From contig CABSEG010000059.1 of assembly GCA_902476645.1 (NCBI GenBank), positions 1-18,659 on the forward strand: a stretch of DNA of 18,659 bases, given 5' to 3'. Made by a program: the position numbers and the translations under genes. Numbering within the stretch: the first letter of the stretch is position 1; each line of letters opens with the position of its first letter. Shown one piece after another: positions 7,847 to 14,663 of the stretch. The DNA comes from an uncultured Lachnospiraceae bacterium (GTDB lineage Bacteria; Bacillota; Clostridia; Lachnospirales; Lachnospiraceae). The notes under the pieces were generated by a model. That model ran no database searches. It saw only the letters and a list, made by a program, of their open reading frames with translations, and was not told the DNA's origin.

Positions 7847-7875
7847 ATCTTATCACAGAATCTCCAATATACCAA
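7847..7875 (-). promoter_or_regulatory. Predicted promoter of the Fe-S/PLD unit
   Basis: On the minus strand, TTGGTA (7870-7875) is followed by 17 bases and TAAGAT (7847-7852), which carries a TGN extension just upstream (extended -10). It lies about 40 bases upstream of the Fe-S gene start. The rest of the 7811-7951 gap shows no strong terminator hairpin for the upstream PepSY gene. Confidence 0.5.
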
Positions 7876-7951
7876 ATACAGATTTCATCTGATGCCGTCT
7901 ACTTTTTCGGACACACCTCGCCGGTATGCCAATCCGGATACTCCTTACTTT

Positions 7952-8629
7952 CTAATCGTGGCGCTCCTCACTCCACTCCAGGAAAGTACCGGAATTCGCG
8001 TCAATCTCAAACTCATACTCTCTCTGGTTGTAAATAATATCTCCTTCATATTTCTGCTGCCCATCGTCATAATCCAGCTCAATACGAAGATCCTGCTCTG
8101 TGGCCCCCGGAACCCGCTCCAACGCCAATGCAATGGCTTCTTCCCGGCTAATTGCGGTCTGCTGCGAGGTCTGTTGGGGGGCTGCCCCATTGGTCTGAGC
8201 CTGGGTAGACGGCTGAATCTGGGATTCTGTCTGTGGCTGGGTCTGGGATTCTGTCTGGATCTGAGTCTCCGTCTGAACCTCGGTCTGGGGCTGCGCCGCC
8301 TGAGTCGTCGCATCCTGCTGAACCTGCTGGCCGGTCTCTTCTCTTTCTGCTGTCAGGATATCACCATTTGAGGCCAATACTTCATATTCATAATCCACGC
8401 TGCCCTGGGCAAATTGCACATCGTATACCTTGCGGCCGTCTTCCTGATCCTGGGATACTCTCACTCTGGTCGCTTCTGATTCATTTACTCCTGCATCTTC
8501 CATAGCGATCCTCTGTGCTTCATCTTTCCCGATATCGCCTCCTCCATTACTCCTTGCTCCGTTCCCGCACCCCGCGATAGACACTGCCAATAAAATAGCT
8601 GCTGCTCCTGTAAAGTATCTTTTTTTCAT
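7952..8629 (-). CDS. Double-PepSY-domain lipoprotein with Gln/Thr-rich linker
   Basis: A 225-residue extracytoplasmic lipoprotein with signal peptide and lipobox IAGC (Cys21). It has two PepSY-type domains, about 35-95 (DEAQRIAMEDAG...YEVLASNGDIL) and about 161-219 (REEAIALAL...YEFEIDANSGTF). They are joined by a low-complexity Gln/Thr/Glu/Pro linker (about 97-159) built from repeats such as TQTESQTQP. PepSY domains are often linked to inhibition or sensing at the cell surface, and this gene follows a sensor kinase on the same strand. It may be a target or a ligand-sensing partner of that system (inference). A weak promoter may lie in the 86-base gap before it. ATG is preceded by GAGAGGGA. 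Enzymatic function is not expected. Confidence 0.8.
   Translation of the reverse strand: MKKRYFTGAAAILLAVSIAGCGNGARSNGGGDIGKDEAQRIAMEDAGVNESEATRVRVSQDQEDGRKVYDVQFAQGSVDYEYEVLASNGDILTAEREETGQQVQQDATTQAAQPQTEVQTETQIQTESQTQPQTESQIQPSTQAQTNGAAPQQTSQQTAISREEAIALALERVPGATEQDLRIELDYDDGQQKYEGDIIYNQREYEFEIDANSGTFLEWSEERHD
8218..8257 (-). repeat. Short direct repeats coding the PepSY linker
   Basis: The 16-base unit TCTGGGATTCTGTCTG occurs at 8218-8233 and again at 8242-8257, 24 bases apart, exactly eight codons. Related degenerate CAG/ACA-rich units continue to about 8290. The period is a multiple of three, so gain or loss of a unit would keep the frame. Confidence 0.75.
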
Positions 8630-8676
8630 ATAGATTCCCTCTCTTTCTATTTGTGCTTTTGTTTGTTGTTGTAACC

Positions 8677-8682
8677 AGTATA
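8677..8682 (-). promoter_or_regulatory. Possible -10 element before the PepSY gene
   Basis: TATACT on the minus strand, in the 86-base gap after the kinase gene, about 48 bases before the PepSY start. No convincing -35 is present at 17 bases, which would fit an activator-dependent promoter controlled by the adjacent response regulator. Weak evidence. Confidence 0.35.
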
Positions 8683-8715
8683 ATCTCCAAACATGAAAGA
8701 AAGATTAAAACAAAA

Positions 8716-10092
8716 CTATTTTTTTTCACTTTTCATGGGAATAGAAAATAAAAATCTGCTTCCCCTACCTGGTACACTCTCCACATGGATCTCTCCTCCA
8801 TGTGCCTGTATAACCCACTGTACCATGGACAGGCCCAGTCCCGAGTGGTCTGTACCGGTTCTGGACTCATCTGCCCGGTAAAATCTCTCAAATATATGAG
8901 GAAGAGCCTCTTTTGAAATTCCAATTCCGTCATCTTCCACGCATCCGGATACCCGGTTCCCCTCGGTGGTCAGCCGAACCCTTACATGTCCGTTCTCCTT
9001 TCCATAACAAATGGCATTGGAAATCAGATTAATCATCATACGAATATAAAAGGTTTCATCTACCCAGGCATAAATTGGATCTTGTACCAGCGTTTCTATG
9101 GTGATTCCCCGATCCTGGGCCAAAATTTTTTGTTCTTCCGCTACCATCTGGGTCAACTCGCTGATATTCAGCTTCTCCAGATGCAACCTCTGCCTGCCCT
9201 CATCTGCCCTGGAGAGTACCAGAAGATGGGATACCATAGAAGCCATATCCCTGGCTTTTTTTTGAATCAGCCGAATCTCTTCCTGCTGCCTGTCAGAAAG
9301 CCCGCCATCAGCCAAAGTTGCCTCACACTGGGCTAGAATCACGCCAATAGGCGTTCTTAACTCATGGGAGACATCTGAGGTAAACTGCTTTTCTCTTCGA
9401 AAAGCTTCTTCTAACTCTTCCAACATCCCGTCAAAAGTATCCGCCATTCCAAGAATCTCATCCCTGTTTTTTCCCCCTGCCCTTTGCAGTCCAATCCGCT
9501 TTGACAAATCCTTTCCTGCCCGAATCTCCTGTACCGTATCTGTAATTTTTCGAACGGGCATTAAGGTTCTGCGCACAAAACGATATTCCACAAAGGCTGT
9601 GAGCGCTACAATTAAAGGCATAAGAATCAACGCAATGCGAAGGGCAATGCGAAAATTTTCCTCCGCTTCCGTCATAGAGGTCACACCGCGGATATATACT
9701 GGCTCGTATCCCGGATATTCATGGTAGACATCCAACACGTACCAGGATGCCTGTCCTCCCTGGATCGTCTGCACTTCCCCGTCTTTAAGCTTTGGCTGTT
9801 CATCAAATCCATAGGGCACACGCCCATAGAGAAACGTTCCGTCTGTCCGATAAATTGCAAGATAGACTCCCCGGTCTAGGGAGTAGAAATCTGAATCGAT
9901 ATCCATCTCCCCGTCTAATATCTCCACATCGTCCAGACTCTTTTGCACTCTGTTTCGTAAATTCATCTGCACGGAGGATAGCACTTCCCGACTGCTAAGC
10001 GAAAACAACACTGACATAGCAACACATACCACCAAAATCATGCAAACTGTATACAAAAGCGTCAGCTTCCATTTTAAGGAAAGATGTCCCAT
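8716..10092 (-). CDS. Sensor histidine kinase (HAMP-HisKA-HATPase)
   Basis: A 458-residue membrane kinase of a two-component system. Transmembrane helices lie near residues 11-33 and 152-170 and flank an extracytoplasmic sensor domain of about 118 residues. HAMP (about 171-225), the dimerisation/phosphoacceptor domain with SHELRTP (His243), and the HATPase_c domain follow. The latter shows the N box (Asn355/Asn359), G1 DDGIGI (387-392) and G2 GLGL (418-421). All catalytic motifs are intact. The gene begins 23 bases after the response regulator stop, with GGGAGG upstream of its ATG, and is followed by the PepSY lipoprotein gene. The signal is unknown; the sensor domain is acidic, and no named ligand-binding fold was recognised. 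Confidence 0.93.
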   Translation of the reverse strand: MGHLSLKWKLTLLYTVCMILVVCVAMSVLFSLSSREVLSSVQMNLRNRVQKSLDDVEILDGEMDIDSDFYSLDRGVYLAIYRTDGTFLYGRVPYGFDEQPKLKDGEVQTIQGGQASWYVLDVYHEYPGYEPVYIRGVTSMTEAEENFRIALRIALILMPLIVALTAFVEYRFVRRTLMPVRKITDTVQEIRAGKDLSKRIGLQRAGGKNRDEILGMADTFDGMLEELEEAFRREKQFTSDVSHELRTPIGVILAQCEATLADGGLSDRQQEEIRLIQKKARDMASMVSHLLVLSRADEGRQRLHLEKLNISELTQMVAEEQKILAQDRGITIETLVQDPIYAWVDETFYIRMMINLISNAICYGKENGHVRVRLTTEGNRVSGCVEDDGIGISKEALPHIFERFYRADESRTGTDHSGLGLSMVQWVIQAHGGEIHVESVPGRGSRFLFSIPMKSEKK

Positions 10093-10115
10093 TCTTATGA
10101 ACCTCCCACCTTTTC

Positions 10116-10787
10116 CTACTCTTCTTTTAACACATATCCGGCTCCCCGAACCGTGTGAATCAGCTTCTGTTTCTCACCGTCGTCAATCTTCTTGCGCAAA
10201 TAACGGATGTAAACGTCGATTACATTAGAACCTCCCTCATAGTCATAATTCCAAAGATGCTGCTCCATCCGGTCTCTTGAGAGTACAATCCCCTTGTTTT
10301 GGGCCATATAACGAAGCAGCGAAAACTCTTTTCCAGACAACTTTATCTCACGCTCTCCCCGGAACACACGGTGGGAATCCAGATGAATTTTCAAATCTGC
10401 CACCTGAAGGGCGGATTCCGGCACCTGAGATGGTCTGCGCAGCAAAACCCGAATTCTGGCCAGCAGCTCCTCAAAGGCAAACGGTTTTACCAGATAGTCG
10501 TTTGCCCCCGCATCCAGTCCCTTTACCCGATCTTCAATGCTGTCTCTGGCAGTGAGAAGCAGGACGGGAAGCGTCATTCTTCTCTGACGGATAGTTTTTA
10601 GCACCGTCAAGCCATCCACTACCGGCATCATAATGTCTAAAATCAGTCCGTCATATTCCGCTCCATCCAGATATTCCAGGACCTCTCTTCCATCCGAACA
10701 GGAATCCACACTGTAATGCTCGGCCTTTAATCTGGAGACGATAATTCTGTTTAAATCCTTTTCGTCCTCAGCCACTAATAATCGCAT
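10116..10787 (-). CDS. OmpR/PhoB-type response regulator
   Basis: A 223-residue DNA-binding regulator. The receiver domain (1 to about 115) has the acidic pair Glu7/Asp8, phosphoacceptor Asp51 (LILDIMMP), Thr79 and Lys101 (LVKP). A C-terminal winged-helix Trans_reg_C domain shows LSGKEFSLL, NVIDVYIRYLRKKID and TVRGAGYVL. It pairs with the kinase gene 23 bases downstream. I place the start at ATG 10787, because AGGAA (10797-10801) is 9 bases upstream; a GTG at 10796 would be in contact with that site. It has its own divergent promoter. Likely targets are its own operon and the PepSY gene (inference). Confidence 0.93.
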   Translation of the reverse strand: MRLLVAEDEKDLNRIIVSRLKAEHYSVDSCSDGREVLEYLDGAEYDGLILDIMMPVVDGLTVLKTIRQRRMTLPVLLLTARDSIEDRVKGLDAGANDYLVKPFAFEELLARIRVLLRRPSQVPESALQVADLKIHLDSHRVFRGEREIKLSGKEFSLLRYMAQNKGIVLSRDRMEQHLWNYDYEGGSNVIDVYIRYLRKKIDDGEKQKLIHTVRGAGYVLKEE

Positions 10788-10796
10788 ACCATTCAC

Positions 10797-10801
10797 TTCC
10801 T
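10797..10801 (-). promoter_or_regulatory. Ribosome site deciding the response regulator start
   Basis: AGGAA on the minus strand is 9 bases from ATG 10787 but directly touches the in-frame GTG at 10796. The spacing favours the ATG and removes three residues from the longest possible reading. Confidence 0.65.
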
Positions 10802-10818
10802 ATAAAATGATTTGCCTC

Positions 10819-10847
10819 ATTCTATCATGTTTCCATATACTGCGCAA
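10819..10847 (-). promoter_or_regulatory. Predicted promoter of the two-component operon
   Basis: On the minus strand, TTGCGC (10842-10847) is followed by 17 bases and TAGAAT (10819-10824) with a TGN extended -10. The -35 is weak, so activation by the regulator itself is possible. The whole 10788-10975 gap is a divergent promoter region shared with the marR-MATE operon. Confidence 0.5.
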
Positions 10848-10875
10848 CATTGCCTCTTTTCATATTGTGGAATCC

Positions 10876-10904
10876 TTGACATTATCCTGTAAGAAGATTA
10901 TAAT
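10876..10904 (+). promoter_or_regulatory. Consensus promoter of the MarR-MATE operon
   Basis: TTGACA (10876-10881), a 17-base spacer and TATAAT (10899-10904) match the sigma-A consensus at all 12 positions. It is about 70 bases before the MarR start. Such a strong promoter usually needs tight repression, fitting the operator directly after it. Confidence 0.85.
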
Positions 10905-10905
10905 T

Positions 10906-10921
10906 TGTTTCAAAAGAAACA
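10906..10921. promoter_or_regulatory. Palindromic operator, probably for the MarR repressor
   Basis: TGTTTC-AAAA-GAAACA has perfect 6-base arms around a 4-base centre. It begins one base after the -10, covering the expected transcription start, where a bound MarR dimer would block initiation. Arms of this size are usual for MarR-family sites. Binding by this MarR is inferred from position. Confidence 0.65.
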
Positions 10922-10975
10922 TTTTTAAGATCAAGGTATTTTAAAAAACTATATTAGAAAAGGAAGGATTATTTC

Positions 10976-11434
10976 ATGAAAGGAAACACGGAGCTTCTCT
11001 TGTTAATCCGGAGGATGATGAAGCTGTATGAGGCTTGCCTGGAGGATATTCGAAAGAAATATCAGCTTTCTCAGCTCGAGATCAAAATCATCGGATTTCT
11101 GTTTAATAATCCTGGCAAGGATACCGCTAAAGATATCTCACAGCTTCGCATGATCCCAAAGGGTAATGTCTCCCAGGGAGTAGAATCCCTGATTCAGAAG
11201 TCTTTGCTTTTGCGTACTCAGGATGAACAGGACCGACGGAAAATACACTTAACCCTGACAGATGCCGCGGCCCCTGTGGTGGAAGAGATCAAATCGGCCA
11301 ATGACGTCTTCCGGACGCAAGCTTTTTTTGGATTCTCAAAAGAGGAACTATCCCTCTACCGGGAGTTGAATCATCGATTGATGGAAAACCTGATTCAAGG
11401 TTTGGAAAGGATATCATATGGAAACAAACAATAA
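10976..11434 (+). CDS. MarR-family transcriptional repressor
   Basis: A 152-residue winged-helix regulator. The helix-turn-helix lies about residues 48-75 (DTAKDISQLRMIPKGNVSQ), followed by the wing motif DEQDRRKIHLTLT (83-95), a MarR hallmark. Dimerisation helices make up both ends. MarR proteins typically release DNA on binding a small phenolic or toxic compound and so derepress an efflux pump. The gene overlaps the MATE exporter gene by 17 bases, and a palindrome sits at its own transcription start, so autoregulation and control of the pump are likely. ATG is preceded by AGGAAGGA. The inducer is unknown. Confidence 0.9.
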   Translation: MKGNTELLLLIRRMMKLYEACLEDIRKKYQLSQLEIKIIGFLFNNPGKDTAKDISQLRMIPKGNVSQGVESLIQKSLLLRTQDEQDRRKIHLTLTDAAAPVVEEIKSANDVFRTQAFFGFSKEELSLYRELNHRLMENLIQGLERISYGNKQ

Positions 11435-12806
11435 CAAAAATTTTTTAGGGACAGAACCGGTGGGACGCCTTTTGGCCAGACTGGCGCTTCCCACTGTGGC
11501 TGCTCAGATTATCAATATGCTCTACAACATTGTGGACCGGATCTATATCGGTCACATTCCCAAAGAGGGTGCCATGGCTCTGACTGGAGTCGGGGTGTGT
11601 ATGCCTCTGATTATGATTGTATCGGCTTTCGCCGCATTGGTCAGTAATGGCGGCGCTCCAAGGGCTTCTATCTTTATGGGGCAGAAGGATCATGAGTCTG
11701 CCGAAAAAACCCTGGGCAACTGTTTTCTCCTTCAAATTATCATTTCTGTTCTGTTAACAGCAGTATTGTTGATCTGGAACCGGGATTTTCTGATGGCCTT
11801 CGGTGCCAGTGAAAATACCATAGAATACGGCGTTCATTATATGAACATCTATGCGATTGGAACAATCTTTGTTCAGCTAACCCTGGGGATGAATGCATTT
11901 ATAACAGCTCAGGGCTTTGCCAAGACAGGAATGCTATCCGTCTTAATTGGAGCCGTATCGAATATCATTCTGGATCCGATTTTCATTTTCGGATTCGGTA
12001 TGGGGGTACAGGGAGCGGCGTTGGCTACCGTTTTCTCTCAGGCTATTTCCTGCGCCTGGGTTCTCTCCTTCCTGCTGGGCAAGAAGACTCGTTTAAGGAT
12101 TCAAAGAAGATATCTGGGCTTAAAGCCGGAGATTATCCTTCCAAGTCTTGCCCTTGGACTATCTGTATTTATCATGCAGGCCAGCGAAAGTGTCATCTCC
12201 GTATGTTTTAACTCCTCCCTGTTAAAATATGGCGGAGATATTGCCGTAGGGGCCATGACCATTTTAACCAGTGTCATGCAGTTTGCCATGCTTCCTCTTC
12301 AGGGTCTGGGACAGGGGGCTCAACCCATTATCAGCTATAACTATGGCGCGAAAAATACAAAGCGGGTGACCTCCGCATTCTGGCTGCTTTTAAAATCCAG
12401 TCTTTGCTATTCCTCGCTTTTGTGGATCTTCGTAATGCTCTTTCCCAGGGTTTTTGCATCCATGTTTACCTCCGATGCTGCCCTTCTCTCCTTTACGGGA
12501 ATGGCCCTTCGCATTTATATGGCTGCCATGCTTCTGTTTGGCATCCAAATGGCCTGCCAAATGACCTTTAACGCCCTTGGAAACGCAAAAGCTTCCATTG
12601 CCGTTGCAGTCACTAGAAAATTCATCCTGCTGATACCTCTGATCTATCTCATGCCTCAGCTGTACCGTGCGGATCAGGCAAAGGCCGTCTATATGGCAGA
12701 GCCGGTGGCCGATATCATTGCCGTAACCTTTACTGCCATTCTATTTGCCTTCCAGTTTCGGAAATCTTTAAGAGACATGTCTTCCTCTGAGCCCGGGCGG
12801 TCTTAG
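11418..12806 (+). CDS. MATE-family multidrug/sodium antiporter
   Basis: A 462-residue polytopic membrane protein with about twelve hydrophobic helices. The start (EPVGRLLARLALPTVAAQI) and the repeated N- and C-lobe layout, including LQGLGQGAQPIISYNYGAKN near the middle, are typical of MATE exporters of the clostridial MepA/NorM-like type. These exchange Na+ or H+ for cationic drugs or toxic metabolites. Full length for the family. Its ATG lies inside the end of the MarR gene, with AAAGGA 7 bases upstream, so translation is coupled. Regulation is expected through the upstream MarR. Substrate cannot be read from sequence. Confidence 0.93.
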   Translation: METNNNKNFLGTEPVGRLLARLALPTVAAQIINMLYNIVDRIYIGHIPKEGAMALTGVGVCMPLIMIVSAFAALVSNGGAPRASIFMGQKDHESAEKTLGNCFLLQIIISVLLTAVLLIWNRDFLMAFGASENTIEYGVHYMNIYAIGTIFVQLTLGMNAFITAQGFAKTGMLSVLIGAVSNIILDPIFIFGFGMGVQGAALATVFSQAISCAWVLSFLLGKKTRLRIQRRYLGLKPEIILPSLALGLSVFIMQASESVISVCFNSSLLKYGGDIAVGAMTILTSVMQFAMLPLQGLGQGAQPIISYNYGAKNTKRVTSAFWLLLKSSLCYSSLLWIFVMLFPRVFASMFTSDAALLSFTGMALRIYMAAMLLFGIQMACQMTFNALGNAKASIAVAVTRKFILLIPLIYLMPQLYRADQAKAVYMAEPVADIIAVTFTAILFAFQFRKSLRDMSSSEPGRS

Positions 12807-12818
12807 AGGTCCTCTTTA

Positions 12819-12870
12819 AAACGCATGAGAAAAACCAGGGCTATACGGCTCTGGTTTTTCTCATGCGTTT
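12819..12870. terminator. Long perfect hairpin between convergent genes
   Basis: Two 20-base arms (12819-12838 and 12851-12870) are perfectly complementary, with a 12-base loop that can add three more pairs including one G-U. The hairpin starts 13 bases after the MATE stop and ends 10 bases before the ligase stop on the other strand, so it can end both transcripts. A run of T lies inside the arms, not directly after them, on either strand, which is unusual for an intrinsic terminator. Confidence 0.75.
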
Positions 12871-12880
12871 ATGTAATCAA

Positions 12881-14389
12881 CTAATATCTTTTAATTTTCT
12901 TGGACGGCGTCTTATCAAATTCACACTCTCTCACCTTAAGACTATAGATCTTTTTATAAGAAGGCGCCCCCTGATTATAGGCATCAATCTCCTTTTGAAG
13001 CTCCTCCCGAACATCCTTGATGTGTTTCTTTTTTGCGTAATCGTAATCGGGATAGATTTCTGCCTCAATCACCCCGTCTTTTTCACGTACCAGCACCTCC
13101 TGTACCAGTCTGGCCTCACTCAGCTTATTCTCCAGCTCCTCTGGCGACACATTTTCGCCATTCTTGGTGATGATCAGATTTTTCTTCCTTCCTGTAAGGA
13201 ATAAAAAACCCTCCTCATCCACATAGCCCAGATCTCCGGTCCTCAGCCATCCATCTACCAATGCTTCCTTAGTCTCCTCCGGCATCTTGTAATACCCCTT
13301 CATAACGCTGCTGCCCCGAACCCAGATCTCGTGGTCTACTACCTTGGCCTCACAGTTGGGGAGTAACTGACCCACTGCCTCTTTCTTGATCTTCCAGCTC
13401 ACCGTGGTACTGATGACAGGCGCGCATTCTGTCATGCCATAACCTTGCAGAATCGTAATGCCATAGCGCTCAAACAGATCAATATAGGATGGATTTAAGT
13501 ATGCTCCTCCGCTGCAAATAGTGTGAAATTGCTTTCCAAACACCTGAATTTTTACAATCTTAGGTGGAAGTAAAGCCGCCTCCTCCAATTTTTTAGCCAA
13601 TGTCTCAATCATCAAAGGAACCATCAGGATCATATTCGGCCTAAACAGTTTAATATTCTTGGCCACACGGATCAACGAGTCATTGATGCAAATGATGCTG
13701 CCAAGAGAAATCGCTTTTAGAATATCCATACTCAAACAATAAGCATGGTGAATAGGAAGAACGGACAAAATCACAGTTCTCTCAGGAATCTTCATATCCA
13801 GGCAGGTAGCATTCTCAGCCATATTCCTGTGGGTCAGCATAACTCCCTTACTCTTTCCCGTGGTACCGGAGGTAAACATAATGGTGCAAAGCTGTTCGGG
13901 ATCCAGGGAACACAGAAATGCTCCCCGATGCTTTTCTGCCAATTTCCAGAAGGAAAGTACTCTGCCTTCGTCTTCCTGCTTCTGCATAGATATTATATAG
14001 TTCAGCTTGGGGCAACACGCATCTAGTAATTCTGCCACATCCTTTCGAATCTCATCCAGCACGAGAACCGTTACGTCTGCCCGGTCAATCAGCTCACAGA
14101 CTTCTTGGGCCGGAAGGGATACATCCAGCGGTACAGCCACACTGGCACTGTTGACAATACCAAAATAAGCAGTAAGCCAAGTATAGGAAGTGGCTCCTAT
14201 AATAGCAATATGATTTCCCTTTTCTCCAAGAGCTTCTAAAGCCTTTGAAAAACTTTCGCTATCTTGACGAAGCTGAGTATAGGTTTTGGATTCCACTTCA
14301 TTTTTGGAAACCTTGTATCGAATGGCATCCTCTGCCCCAAACTTTTCTTCTGTCTGTAAAAGAATATCGCGAATAGTACTATAAATCAT
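12881..14389 (-). CDS. AMP-forming acyl-CoA/acyl-ACP ligase (adenylating enzyme)
   Basis: A 502-residue ANL-superfamily enzyme that activates a carboxylic acid with ATP to an acyl adenylate and transfers it to a thiol. Motifs in order: P-loop TSGTTGKSKG (173-182), YGMTE (317-321), TGD (384-386), GRKKNLI (400-406), and C-terminal TPSKKIKRY with the catalytic lysine, likely Lys498. Overall similarity is to fatty acyl-CoA synthetases rather than amino-acid A domains, and it is shorter than most of them (about 550-600). It begins 17 bases after the acyl carrier gene stop, with AAAGGAAGG upstream of ATG. Direct loading of that carrier instead of CoA is inferred from the operon. The preferred acid, fatty, aryl or amino, cannot be told without pocket analysis. 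Confidence 0.87.
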   Translation of the reverse strand: MIYSTIRDILLQTEEKFGAEDAIRYKVSKNEVESKTYTQLRQDSESFSKALEALGEKGNHIAIIGATSYTWLTAYFGIVNSASVAVPLDVSLPAQEVCELIDRADVTVLVLDEIRKDVAELLDACCPKLNYIISMQKQEDEGRVLSFWKLAEKHRGAFLCSLDPEQLCTIMFTSGTTGKSKGVMLTHRNMAENATCLDMKIPERTVILSVLPIHHAYCLSMDILKAISLGSIICINDSLIRVAKNIKLFRPNMILMVPLMIETLAKKLEEAALLPPKIVKIQVFGKQFHTICSGGAYLNPSYIDLFERYGITILQGYGMTECAPVISTTVSWKIKKEAVGQLLPNCEAKVVDHEIWVRGSSVMKGYYKMPEETKEALVDGWLRTGDLGYVDEEGFLFLTGRKKNLIITKNGENVSPEELENKLSEARLVQEVLVREKDGVIEAEIYPDYDYAKKKHIKDVREELQKEIDAYNQGAPSYKKIYSLKVRECEFDKTPSKKIKRY

Positions 14390-14406
14390 AACCTTCCTTT
14401 CTCCAC

Positions 14407-14634
14407 TTAGGCAGTCAGATGTTCCAGGTAAAAAACTGCCTCTCCCACCGTACGGATATCCGCTGCCTTTTCCTGTTCGATCTCGATATCAAACTCATCC
14501 TCCAGTTCCCCCAACATGCTCATGAAATCGAAGGATGTAAAACCTAAGTCTTCCATAAAGCGAGATTCCGGGCGTATCTCCTCCGGTTCCACTTCCACAT
14601 AGTTACAAATGACATTTACCAATCTCTCAAACAT
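14407..14634 (-). CDS. Stand-alone acyl/peptidyl carrier protein
   Basis: A 75-residue acidic four-helix carrier protein. The phosphopantetheine site is Ser34 in DLGFTSFD (29-36), where Thr-Ser-Phe replaces the common Asp-Ser-Leu. The start is ATG 14634, because GGAGG lies 8 bases upstream; a longer reading from TTG would add five residues and include the ribosome site itself. It lies between the condensation protein and the adenylating enzyme genes, so it probably carries the acyl group from one to the other (inference). It needs a phosphopantetheinyl transferase, and none is in the window. It is unlikely to be the housekeeping fatty-acid AcpP, given its location away from fab genes and its altered motif. 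Confidence 0.87.
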   Translation of the reverse strand: MFERLVNVICNYVEVEPEEIRPESRFMEDLGFTSFDFMSMLGELEDEFDIEIEQEKAADIRTVGEAVFYLEHLTA

Positions 14635-14642
14635 TTCGCTTT

Positions 14643-14647
14643 CCTCC
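14643..14647 (-). promoter_or_regulatory. Ribosome site deciding the carrier protein start
   Basis: GGAGG on the minus strand, 8 bases before ATG 14634. The upstream TTG at 14649 would place this site inside the coding region, so the shorter protein is preferred. Confidence 0.75.
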
Positions 14648-14663
14648 AAATACGCTTCTCACT

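Noticed and set aside
7796..8371. A 191-codon plus-strand ORF, Leu/Gly-rich, opposite the PepSY gene
   Set aside because: It is antisense to the Gln/Thr-rich repeats, whose complement gives Leu/Gly-rich strings; no ribosome site, and the opposite frame has clear domains and a lipobox.
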